Shown: one piece after another, positions 36,001 to 45,654 of the stretch
Layout of the letters: the number at the start of each line of letters is the position of its first letter
Numbering within the stretch: the first letter of the stretch is position 1
Origin: Entophlyctis helioformis
Lineage: Eukaryota; Chytridiomycota; Chytridiomycetes; Chytridiales; Chytriomycetaceae
Length of the DNA: 64,000 bases
Reading direction: 5' to 3'
Assembly (NCBI GenBank): GCA_025526915.1
Contig: JAHLKH010000024.1
Span: forward strand, 1 to 64,000
The notes under the pieces: model-generated
The model's input: only the letters and a program-made list of their open reading frames with translations
Database searches by the model: none
Told to the model about the DNA's origin: nothing
Position numbers and translations under genes: made by a program

Positions 36001-38675
36001 ATGGATTTGGAAGCAGACGCCGCTTGACCCGCTCAACGGTTGATCCAGCCGGGTCAGGCAGCTGACCAATACTCTTTGGCGCAACGTCTCTGAGCATTTT
36101 GGCTTGAACTGAACAAAGTGCCGCGGCAAGCTGCTGTTGTTGGTCTTGTGTCAACGAGGCGACTGTCAGATCCAAGGATGGAATATCGAGCCTGCTGCTG
36201 ATTATCGCGTCATCCACAGACTGGCATGCGTCTTGCCATGCTTGCGAGGTGGCGCGAGCAACATTGGCTGTCATCCCTAAAACAACCCGTGCATCATATT
36301 AATGGCCACACACGTCAGCCATCCATCCATCCTGTTTACCTGGTACACTTGCATTTCCGACCTCCTCAAACAGGCTGCCGAATATCTTTCGAAAGTTTCC
36401 AGCATTGACAATGACGCGATGCACCATTCTGTTGGGAGATGCAGCGGGCGTGAGTGACAGGTATGCCATGTCGTACAATGCTGACTTACGCGGCAAACAA
36501 GAGGACGAGCTGCTTGCATGACCATTGCTGCGTGTCTGGATGTGTCATCCATTCATCCAACTGCTCGCCGCATCGGATCATGGTATACTTGCTCTGCCCA
36601 TGCTGCAATATCAGCTGTATCTCTTCCCTGCCGTACAGTGTCATTCACATCGTGTCAATTTCCAGCCACGCACACAACAGGCATCGAAAGAGCTACCTTT
36701 GAATACGGGACTCTTCATCCGTGAGTGGTCGACGTTCCCTTGCGCCTTGCTTGGATGGATTTGGAAGCAGACGACGCTTGATCCGCTCAAGAGAGGAACC
36801 AGCTGGATCGGGCAGCTGGCCGGCACTCTTTGGCGCAATATCACTGAGCCGGGCGGCATTCGAAGTTCCGAGTGCCGTCAGAAGATGTTGCTTCTGATCT
36901 TGTGTCAACGAGGCAACTGTAAGGTCCAGAGACGGGATATCGAGTCGGCTGCTGATTGTCGCGTCATCCACAGACTGGCATGTGTCTGCCCATGCTTGCG
37001 AGGTGGCGCGAGCAGCATCGGCCTTCACCTCTATGACAACCCAATCATCGCATTAACGGTCTCGCATGCCAGCTGTTCATGCAAGCATCCAAGGCAGATC
37101 CATCCATCCTGCTCACCAGATGCAGTTGCTGTTCTGACAGCGTCAAAAAGATGAATGTGAACGTATTGGAAATATTCAGCATTTCCACTGACGCGATGCA
37201 CCATTCTGTTGGCAGATGCAGCAGGCGTGAGTTTCAGGTATGCCGTGCATGACCATGTTGACTTACGTGGCAAACAAGAGAACGACTTGCTTGCACGACC
37301 ATTGCTGCGTGTCTGGATGCGTCATCCATTCGTCCAGCAGCTCGCTGCATCGCATCATGGCATACATTCTCAGACCGTGCTGCAATATCAGCTGAACCTC
37401 TTCCCTGCCATACATTGCCATTCACATCGTGTCAGTTTCCAGCCACACATAGCAAGCATTGAACGAGCAACCTTTGAATGCGCGACTCTTCATCCGTGAG
37501 TGGCCGACGTTCCCTCGAGCCTTGCTTGGATGGATTTGGAAACAGGCGACGCTTGATCAGCTCAACCGTCGACCCAGCCGGGTCAGGCAGCTGACCGAAA
37601 CTCTTTGGCGCAACATCACTGAGCCGGGCGACACTTGCAGATCGGAGTGCCGTGACAAGCTGCTGTTGTTGGTCTTGTGTCAACGAGGCGATGGAGAGGT
37701 CAAGCAATGCAGACAGGCCGAGACGATCCAATGATCTGGCTGCTTTGTCCGACAGCGGCATGCTTTGCAGTTGGAGCAAGACATCGTCTGTTGCTGTCGA
37801 TGATGGCGAGTCTGTGCGTTGTTCGAACGACTCGTCGATGCGTCTGCGAGTCTGGCGATGCTGATCCGGCGATGCAAGCGAGTAGCTGCTGTCTGCATCA
37901 AGTGCATCCGATGCGGCCGATGACGAGCGAGATCGCTTGGCAAGACGGTTGGAGTGGACGGCATCTGGTGCGTCTGCATCGACAGCCATGCTGCGCTGTG
38001 CCATCAACAGCGGCTGTCCATCATGGCGCTCTTCGTGCTGCTGGACCATCGACAACGGCGACTGTGTTGTGCTGCAAGCGGTCAGCCAGACAGCGCAGGC
38101 TGGACAGCAAAGGCAAGGCAGAGAAGCGGACACACAGACTCACTCGGTGTCTGCACGAGAGGCAGGCTGCTCAACAGCAACAGCAACAGCAACAGCGACC
38201 GCCTGCGTGGGCCGTCTGTTGGGTGCAGCAGGCTCGCTGGACGCTTGTGCTGGCTCGTCGCTCGGCTGCCCGTGTACCTCGGACAGGTGGCCGGCCCTGC
38301 CGCGAGGTTGCCGCAGCAGCCCCTATGGTGTATGCAGTGTGAGCCAGCCTGCCAGCCATAGCCAACCAACCAGCCGCACTCACCGCCACATCCGCCACTG
38401 TTGGCTTGCTGCCTTTCCTTCGCGTGCTCATTCGCGTCGTGTTGTCGCGAACGAAGGAAAGCAGTTGCTCTCCTGCCAGCAGATGCTCAGGCAGTTCTCC
38501 CTCTCGTTGCGCTTGCACAGACAACAGCAGCTCCACTCACCACACCAGCAAGCTTGACTGTATCCGTGTGCTTTCACAGCACACGTCGCAACACGGCACA
38601 ACCGTGGGTGTCAGTGCACACAACCCCAGCTTGGCAGATACACACAAAAGACACACCAGTTGCGCTCAGCCTCAT
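33020..38675 (-). CDS. Unrecognised protein made of six tandem three-exon modules
   Basis: Twenty-two exons give about 1,387 aa with all phases matching. N-terminal exons: 38675-38657 (weak), 38535-38384, 38322-38144, then 38071-37472, whose 3' part is module exon A1. B exons (138 nt): 37404-37267, 36627-36490, 35873-35736, 35107-34970, 34320-34183, 33541-33404. C exons (89 nt): 37205-37117, 36428-36340, 35683-35595, 34908-34820, 34121-34033, 33351-33263. A2-A6: 37030-36697, 36276-35943, 35508-35175, 34733-34400, 33947-33611. Last exon: 33198-33020. Exon A carries 'SSRLDIPSLDLTVASLTQDQ' and 'RERRPLTDEESRIQR'. Exon B carries 'EEVQLILQHG' and 'HPDTQQWSCKQLVLLFA'. Exon C is a short helix ('VVHRVI...F'). 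Modules are 187 aa. The N-terminus is acidic/Ser-rich with a basic 'RLAKRSRSSS' that could be a nuclear signal. I do not recognise the family. The gene start could instead be the ATG at 38431. Confidence 0.7.
33263..37700 (-). repeat. Six-copy tandem A-B-C exon-triplet array
   Basis: Exons A, B and C repeat six times with fixed phases (A ends phase 2, B ends phase 2, C ends phase 1) and almost fixed lengths: A 334 nt (337 in the last copy), B always 138, C always 89. The introns are also alike from copy to copy: each B-C intron begins GTAAGT, several sharing a CAGCATTGTAC stretch, and each C exon follows a CCAACAG or GCAACAG acceptor. Genomic period is about 730-860 bp. The first A exon is divergent at its 5' end. 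Confidence 0.9.
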
Positions 38676-38679
38676 GCAC

Positions 38680-38685
38680 TTTATT
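38680..38685 (-). terminator. AATAAA polyadenylation signal of SRP68
   Basis: AATAAA on the minus strand, 36 nt after the SRP68 stop codon (38722). It lies 4 nt before the candidate first ATG of the next minus-strand gene, so the two transcripts would overlap if that ATG is used. Confidence 0.55.
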
Positions 38686-38721
38686 CTTCAACACACACGG
38701 GCCAGGACCATCAGGACGGCA

Positions 38722-41527
38722 TCACTTGCCCTTGGATCCCCACAGACTGCCCAGCACGCCGCCAAGGAAGCCAGAGGGCGGCGATGCGCTGCCGGTCGCA
38801 CCACCAGCCTCGCCGTCCTGCTGCAACATGCGCGTCACCCGCGCACCACCACGCGACAGCGCACGGATGTTGCCCGTGGGGAACTGGATGCCGCCGTACG
38901 CGAGATCGTACAGGATCGGCTTGAACGCCACGTCTTCAAACGTGGGCGGGATGTGCTGGACAACGAGTCCGCTTCCAGCAGCCAGCGAGCCGCTCTTGCC
39001 CCGCTTGGGCCGCTTGCCCTTGGTGCCAGGTGTGGTAGCTGCAGATGCAGAGGACGAGCCTGCCGACACGTCGCGCGGCTGGAAGAACTCGGACATGCGT
39101 CCGGAAAAGTCGTTGGGAGCCACGGCCAAAGAGCGGGCGGGAGCATCGCCGTCAAGAGCAAGGCTGCCCATGGCGTCCGTGATGGACGTGGGAGCAGCAG
39201 TCTCGTCGCGCGTCAGAAGCCATCTCGCGTGGCAGCTGGCCATTTCGCCACGGATACGCTGCTCAAGAGCGGCAAGGCGGGCCGTGTCGAGCGGTGTCTG
39301 GTTGTGTGGCAGCGTCTTGGGCTTGACTTTGTTGAGGTCAGCGCGGCCGAGCTGGACGTTTTCAAGAGCCTTGGTGAGCAGGGCAAGCGCCTCGGGGATC
39401 TTGGACTCGGCCGTGTACAGGTCTGCCGTGTGCGCAAGTCTGCCCAACCGACCCACCAGACACGTCAGCCAAGGGTTCGCAAAAGCGGGGCAAGATGGAT
39501 GGATGGATAGACTGGATGGGATGGCGACATGCCACGTACCTCTGTGCAATGCAGGCAAACGTGCGCGATGCAACAATATGGCTCAGGGCAGCATCCGTCT
39601 GCATGATGGGCAGCTCGGCCATCTCCTTGAGTGTCTGCAACGCATAGCCGTCAGTCTCTTTGGGCGGTACATCATCAATGCATTCGCCAGTTCCAACGAA
39701 CCTGCAGAACCGACAGATCCAGACGGACGAGCTCGTCGCGGCGGACAGGACGTCTGTCTCCTGTGGTGGTGCCGGTGCGTGCCTGGGCCTGGAGCTGGGC
39801 CGCGGCAATCTCGCTGAGAAGCGCGCCACGGTCGAGCGTGTGCTGCAGACGGTCAAACGACACAAACGAAAAGATGTTGCGGAGCATCTCGGTGTGCTCG
39901 TCACTCTTGGACGACTTGACCTTGGAGACTGCAATCTGCACCGCGTCCAGCACGATCGAGGATCAGCAACTGCTCAGGCAGCAGAGGGCACACACGGGGC
40001 ACAAACACAACGCACCGCATCTTCCTTGATGTCCTTTTCGGCGAGCTTGGCAGCATCCCAGCCAAGACCAATCAGCTTGTCGTACAAGGCAAGCAACTCG
40101 TCAACACGGCTCTTGTCGTCGTCGCCAGCCTTTAATGCCGCGACCACTGCCTCCGTCTCTTTGGCGACCTGCACGCCAAGCTCGCGCGTCTCAATGACAA
40201 TCGCCATCAGCTTCTCGTTGCCGACCTGCAGCTGCAGTCCGCGCCAGGGCACGACATGGCTCTTGGCGGCCTGCAGATGGAGGTTCTGTGCCAGGAGAGA
40301 CTCGAGCTTGGACGCGAGGAGGTCAGAGCCAGGGCCAGTGCTCTTGGAGCGGAGCTCGAGCAGCGAGGCAATGTCGGCATGGTTGCCGGCCGTCTTGCTG
40401 GAGCGGAGGTTGTAAGCGCAGTAGCGGATGTTGGGATCGATCTCGTCGATGGCAGCCTGGTACAGCGTAGCCTGTGCGGGCGAGGACGCCACGAGCGCCA
40501 GCTGCTCGTAGATGGCGCTATCAACGTGCAGCGTCAGCGTGTGTGTGAATGTGTGCATGTGTGCACCAGTGGTGTTGGGCTGCGGCGCTCTTACCGAGAC
40601 GAGACGAACAGATCGAGGGCCGCCTGCCACTGCTGACGCTCAAAGGCCAGATAGGCAGCCAGCAGCGACGAGTACGCCTGTACACATGCACGCAGGCAAG
40701 CACGCAGGCAAGTATGCAGCCAGCCAGCCAGCGAGCGTCAGTCCAAGGTGCATCTGGCAGCACGGCAGCCGACGGCACACGCACCTGGGCCTCGAGGGCC
40801 GAGCGAGAGTCGACGGCGGGATCCTGGCACAGCGTCTCGAGCGACTTTGCAGCCTGCGCAGCCCTGACGAGCCGCTTGACGAGATGGTGCTTCTTGCGGG
40901 GCTCGTACTGCGAGTCGGCACGCAGCTGCATGGCGTATGCCCACGCACGCTCGGCCTCGAACAGCAGCGACTGCAACGCCCTGTCGGTGGTGCAGGCGAG
41001 AGGGTCAGCAGAGGGCGGGTCGTGAAGGCGGACAGACGCAAGACGCAGGATGCAGGACGCACTTGTCGTCGGCGCCGATGGTGTCGGCGGTCACCACCTT
41101 GCGCTCGTAGCGACGCTTGGTGCCCTGCGAGAAGCCCGACGCCTTGCGCACACGGTGGATCTTGCGAGCGCAGTACGTCCTGTGCCGGCGTGCGAGCGGT
41201 GTTGGCAGGCGAGCGTGAGACAGGCGTGAGGCAGCAGGCGTGAGACAGGCAGGCAGGCAGGCAGGCAGACGCACCGGTAGCGCTGGTAGTCCTGCTGGCG
41301 CAGGCCGTACATGTTGCGAGCCTCGTTGGTGAGCGACAGGACTGGGCGGCGTGGCGCAGACGCAGACGCAGGCATGGCGTGCGAGGGTCAGCAACCAGAA
41401 CCACCACTACTACCACCACCACCACGACTACTTCCGCCACCACCACCACCACGGCCACCGCCGCCAGATACGCACCCTCGAGCACAATCTTGGCGCCGTC
41501 TGCGCCGTCCACGTCCATCGGCGACAT
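38722..41527 (-). CDS. SRP68: Signal recognition particle subunit SRP68
   Basis: SRP68 with SRP72 binds the SRP RNA and is needed for co-translational targeting to the ER. Nine exons (41527-41476, 41341-41275, 41179-41063, 40980-40785, 40677-40595, 40517-40016, 39935-39702, 39634-39540, 39439-38722) give 687 aa, all in frame; human SRP68 is 627. The N-terminal RNA-binding region reads 'LSLTNEARNMYGLRQQDYQR', then 'YCARKIHRVRKASGF', close to the family pattern 'YGLRHQDYQRYR...YCARRLRRLRK'. The middle is TPR-like helical ('RRKKHHLVKRL'-type segment, 'AYSSLLAAYLAFERQQWQAA'). The C-terminal 'FQPRDV'/'FKPILYDLAY' segment is the SRP72-binding tail. Its start codon is 14 nt from the left edge of the inserted element. 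Confidence 0.93.
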
Positions 41528-41541
41528 GGCAGCGAGTTGGT

Positions 41542-41557
41542 TTGTTGGAAGACGCTC
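41542..41557 (+). repeat. Left copy of a 16-bp direct repeat flanking the Fanzor element
   Basis: TTGTTGGAAGACGCTC lies 14 nt upstream of the SRP68 ATG. The identical 16-mer occurs at 48928-48943. A chance match of this length somewhere in 64 kb is possible (order of 0.5 expected). A chance match exactly at both borders of the intergenic region is much less likely. Confidence 0.6.
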
Positions 41558-41690
41558 TTTCCATTACCCCTGGTGGAATATTCCTGATTGGTCGATCCTG
41601 GTGGAATCGCTGTGATTGGCCGATCTTGGTGGACTCGCTGTGATTGGTCAATCCTGGTGGAATCGCTGTGATTGGCCGATCTAGAGAGCC
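41558..41690. repeat. 28-bp tandem array carrying CCAATCA boxes
   Basis: TGATTGG occurs at 41585, 41613, 41641 and 41669, an exact 28-bp period. The consensus unit is TGATTGG(C/T)CGATC(C/T)TGG plus TGGA(A/C)TCGCTG. A degenerate first unit (CCTGGTGGAATATTCC) starts right after the left 16-mer. On the minus strand each unit gives CCAATCA in the sense direction of SRP68, 58-148 nt upstream of its ATG. CCAAT boxes bind NF-Y/HAP complexes. Confidence 0.8.
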
Positions 41691-43060
41691 CTTGCACGGT
41701 GCAGACACTGCGCGATGCGAGCACAGCAACAACGCGCCATGCCAGATCCAGATGCTGCTGCACTTGCCGCCCAACTGCACACAAACAACAACGAGCCAAA
41801 CGACAACGACGGCAACGACGCAGGCGACAGCACGGATATGGGACAACACTCGCTTGCTGGCTGAGTCCTTCGGGGGAGATGGCGAGGCTCACTGCTCAAG
41901 GTGGCATGCAGCAGGCAGTCCAGCAGGTCATGCAGCAGAGCAGCGTGGTCGTGGCCGTCCAAAAGGCGCACTGAACAAGGCGGGCGGACAGAAGGCAGGC
42001 TGCAGACAGGCGAGCAGGTGCGTTGACTCGCTGTCTGTCCAGGCATGCTCCATTGCCCATCAACGACGACAGCACAGCAGTCTGACGGCCGTGTCTGTGT
42101 TGTCTTGGCACTGACTGTGTGCATGTCTGATGGCTCCAAACAGCAAGGGACGTTGGCAGGCGGCCGTGAGCAGGGCGATCTGGTTGTTGTTCAAGAGGAC
42201 AGCGAGAGCATTGGCATCGCAGGACTGAGCTGCCTGGTGCTTTCCGACTGCGACATGGGATGCAGCAGCAGCGATGAGCAGCCACTGAGACGTGCTCAAT
42301 GGACCGATCCTTGGAGTTGGCTGCAGGAACTGCTTGCTGGGCAGCTGGATTGGCATGCCGACTTGGATGCCAAACTAGGCAGTGGCAGCACACTCGACGA
42401 GCAGCACACTCGGCGACACTGATCCAGGCGAGATTGGTGAGGAGGACGCGAGTGCTGGCAGGCGTGTCTGGCCACATTGCACTTGGTGCGATGGCATCTT
42501 GGATGCGATCCACTGAGCAGCACATGGAGTGGCCAGACAGACCAAGCACTCTCCATTCATTCAACAACCACAACAATGATGATGGCGATGGTCCTGACTA
42601 TCCCAGTCTTGCATGCACTGTGTTTGTTGACAAGGACAATCCAGAGCAGAGGGGCGATACAGGCAGTGTGCCAACAGCCAACCTGTCCATGGACCAGCTG
42701 GCCAGTCAGGCAACACCAACTGCATCGCACTGGGTCACAATGCAGACACATATCAGGGCGATCGATGGATGCAATGGGACATTGACTGAGAAGACGCTAC
42801 TCGGAGAGAGGCTCACTGCAATGCAGCTCAAGACATGCAGAGTGATGCTGCACAGTGCATATCGAGCTGCGCACTGGGTGGCATCACATCAATGACTGTG
42901 CCAGCAACATACGACCGCATCTTGAACGCCTGGCTGTTGGCTGTGCTCGCTGCTCCCTCTATGGCTGTTGGACAGTGGGCGGCAAGTGCCAGACTGCTTG
43001 CTCTCTATCCACTCGCTCTCTGTTTTCATCCAATAGACACTTAAACTCCGCCAGACGCTC
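41691..43060 (+). other. Coding-like left arm of the element, includes an AT-hook motif
   Basis: Several plus-strand frames look partly coding but I could not join them. At 41941-41985 a frame reads 'EQRGRGRPKGALNKAGGQK', whose GRPKG core is an AT-hook, a minor-groove DNA-binding motif. A frame ending at 42422 continues with an acidic stretch ('GDLVVVQEDSESIGIAG'). Another (to 42895) contains 'DGDGPDYPSLACTVFVDKDN'. A last frame reads to 43044. These may be exons of one element-encoded DNA-binding protein, or decayed remains. No start, stop or splice model is firm. Confidence 0.3.
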
Positions 43061-43165
43061 CGATTCTTTTCTTGTAAACACAGATACAGACGCAGCAGCA
43101 GCACGCACCAGTACGCAGCACCACACAGTACCACACACACACCACGCAGCAGCAGCAGCACCAAC

Positions 43166-43722
43166 ATGACTTTCGTAGGCCTGCTGAAAGTGGCCGAGAT
43201 GCACAGCGCCGTCCTTGTCCACACCGCTGCCTGGGCCCTGGGCCAGGTCATGCAGGTTGTGCTCCACAGCACACTGCCGCAACAGCAAGCCGCAACAACA
43301 GCAACAGCCGCAACAACAACAGCCGCCAGCAGCTTCATCAGCAGCATGCTGCACGTCGACTATCTCAGCACATTCTTTTTGGCCTTGGTTGCAACAGCCG
43401 CCGTCACCAGCCAGACTCCAAGGCCGGCTGGAAGGCCATTATCCAGCCGGCCTTGGATGTCTTCATGGCGTCGCTTGGTAATGGCCACGACGTCTGGTTC
43501 CATGTTGACAGGCGTCTCGGTGACTCGGAGGTCAAGCTGGTCCACCACAGCCGCACACTCAAGATGCTCGAAGCAGCCGCCACAGTCCAGCAGCACACCT
43601 ACCGGCGTCAAGAATACAAGCAGGCAGGGTCAATGACCAAGTAGGCTTGCTGCTCTGAATTGTGTGGCTGCCTTACTAACCACCTTCTGCTTCTGGCGAT
43701 CAGGGAAGAGACCCATTGTTAG
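43166..43722 (+). CDS. ORF X of the element, unrecognised
   Basis: The start CACCAAC-ATG has a good initiation context. The N-terminal part reads MTFVGLLKVAEMHSAVLVHT and then a Gln/Thr/Ala-rich linker. From about 43430 the coding look moves to another frame ('DVFMASLGNGHDVWFHVDRR', 'LVHHSRTLKMLEAAATVQQH'). Either a short intron or a frame error lies near 43380-43430. The end is supported by an intron 43641-43703 (GTAGGC, CTAAC branch point, GATCAG) joining ACC-AA to G-GAA-GAG and a stop at 43722. I do not recognise the protein. Its place just upstream of gene Y and the Fanzor suggests a companion gene. Confidence 0.35.
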
Positions 43723-44009
43723 ATTATTGTCTGTTGGCTTTTCCAATTCTGTGTCTCGCGACTCTCCCTTTCCCTTGCTGTTCTATTCAATTGCCTGCCT
43801 CAGACGCTGTCGTCTGACAGCTCTTCTCCCTTTGTCTGTGCCGCAGCCAAACCCGCAGTTCCCTGTGCCTTCGCTGCACTCGAGCAGGAACTCTGACAAC
43901 AACTGTGAGTGGAACTGCAGGCTTGTGATTGTGAGCATCTTGTGCACGCAGAATGGACACCTGATACTGGATCCAACCGCGGCAGGAGCCACGCCATTGC
44001 ACGCTGGCC
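43723..44009. other. Gap between ORF X and gene Y
   Basis: Pyrimidine-rich DNA, with CTGCCTCAG- and GCCGCAG-like acceptor sites, precedes the gene Y ATG. Upstream exons of gene Y may lie here, but none can be fixed. Confidence 0.3.
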
Positions 44010-45393
44010 ATGCTGGCTGCACGTGAGAAGGAGAGGGCAGAGCGTGCAGAGAAGGCCAAGGCAGATGAGATCGTCAAGGAGAACAAGAAGGAGGGAGGTC
44101 TGGATGCCCGAAAGGACAAAACTGGTGACAAGACGGGCACGTGAGTGGCATATGGCATGTTGCATGCCTTGATTGTGCTTGCTGACATGGATTCTGCTGG
44201 CAGATACGCATTTCATGCAAGACGCACCTTGCACAATGAGCTTGTCCGGATGGGCGACTACAAACAAGGGGCCTGCCAGACTCTTCCTGCAGCCGCCAAT
44301 TTCAAAGCACCAACAGAGGAGGGCACAGAGAAAGACAAGGACGAGCACGAGCGCGAGCAGGAGGCACAGCAGCATCCCAAAGCACCAAAGGCTCAGACAA
44401 ACACGCAGCAACATCGCCCCAATATGATCGTGGATCTGAAGGTATGGGGGTTGATCGCGATGCTGCTCTGCATGCTCGGCTTTGTGTGTGCTGACAGGTG
44501 TGCAGGAGATGGTTTCAGACAATCCAGCAAGCGCAAAGTTGTTGGGCCCTCCAGCCAAACCACCATCAGCAGAGCAAACCATCGCCATGGTTGTCCTAGC
44601 CTGCATTTCCAAGGTTTACACGTTCATCGTCGGCGCTCGGCATGTCGGGATTGTGATGCTCGGCGCTGTTCTCGAAGTACTGCTCAAGCTCGAGTCAGAC
44701 GAGCCACTGCCACTCGATTATCGCGTTTTCAAGTGGACCAGCGATGGAAAGACCAACTACTGCTTTCTTGATCGCAAGAAACTTGACCGCAAGACGGAGG
44801 CTGCGCTCTTGGCAGGATACTGTGTGCTGGAAAAGGACACCATGGTCCGGTTTATGTACGGCGTTGGTCCACATGGTCGCAAGGGCAAAATCCCTTTCTA
44901 TGGGGATTCTGTGATCCTCTCAAAGGACACAGTGCTTGAGCTCTGCTCGCTCGGACGCGTCAAGAAGCCCAAGCAGCCCAATGGCCCCAATGACCCTGAC
45001 AGTCCTGACAGCCATGAGGACGATCGCGACCACGAGGATGATGATGATCATGATGACCACGAGGACGATGACAATCATGATGACCACGAGGATGACGAGC
45101 AGCATGAGCAGCACAAGCAGCAAGCAGAAGCAGAAGCTGCTGCAGTCATTCCAACTGCCAATCAACTCCTCACAGCACTGACCAGCAGCAGATCCGGTGG
45201 CGAGACGTCTGTGGCATGTCTCCTACGCCACATTGTCACGATTGTTGGCAATGGTCGCATGGCAAAGCCGCGATCATATATGGACACCACCAACGCATGG
45301 TTGGTCACCGTCATGCAGTTGATTGTTCACCGTAACTGGACACGGCGCATGGTGCACGCCAATTGTAACGGATGCTCGGTCGCGGTCACGTGA
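44010..45393 (+). CDS. Gene Y of the element, unrecognised protein with charged N- and C-terminal tracts
   Basis: Three exons (44010-44140, 44204-44441, 44506-45393) with introns of 63 and 64 nt give 418 aa, all in frame. The N-terminus is a highly charged, probably coiled-coil segment ('AREKERAERAEKAKADEIVK'). The middle has a hydrophobic stretch ('TIAMVVLACISKVYTFIVGA') and a compact, well-conserved-looking part ('DYRVFKWTSDGKTNYCFLDR', 'TMVRFMYGVGPHGRKGK'). A D/H/E-rich run follows at about 45005-45120. The stop codon lies inside the first CACGTG of the E-box palindrome. No family is recognised. The introns, spacing and strand match the Fanzor downstream, so it may be an accessory or mobilisation protein, or an N-terminal part of the same transcription unit. 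Confidence 0.5.
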
Positions 45394-45422
45394 TCCACGT
45401 GATCCACGTGACCCACGTGACC
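45384..45422. promoter_or_regulatory. Four-E-box array forming an imperfect palindrome
   Basis: Four CACGTG cores occur at a 9-bp period (45387, 45396, 45405, 45414). The outer ends GGTCACGTG and CACGTGACC are inverted copies, so the whole 39 bp is near-palindromic. It overlaps the end of gene Y and lies 230 bp before the Fanzor ATG, a plausible bHLH-factor-bound promoter. Confidence 0.5.
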
Positions 45423-45472
45423 GGACAGACATTGTCGGGCCGCACCGGCCGCTCTGGTTTCCCCGTTCTTGC

Positions 45473-45596
45473 AGTCGTCTGCCCGCCGTTCCCCTGCGTG
45501 CATACTCACTGCCCCGAGACCAGGTCTGTGCTGCTCCCAATGAAGTAGTCGTCTGCCCGCCGTTCCCCTGCGTGCATACTCACTGCCCGAGACCAG
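45473..45596. repeat. 50-bp tandem duplication upstream of the Fanzor
   Basis: The 51-bp sequence at 45473-45523 (AGTCGTCTGCCCGCCG... to ...GAGACCAG) is repeated at 45547-45596, lacking one C. The period is 74 bp. Both copies end in a potential 3' splice site (GACCAG), so the duplication may have copied an intron end. Confidence 0.85.
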
Positions 45597-45654
45597 CCGG
45601 CAAGTCCGCCTGGAGGCCCAGTACTACACCAATGCAGGCAAGGTGCGTGCAGAC

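Noticed and set aside
33263..37700. CRISPR-like or satellite interpretation of the regularly spaced repeats
   Set aside because: Repeat units are 560-nt coding triplets with conserved splice sites and phases, not short direct repeats with spacers.
38401..39817. Plus-strand frames of 370-385 codons opposite SRP68
   Set aside because: SRP68 exons on the minus strand explain the open reading; the plus-strand proteins are R/A/S-rich with no motif.
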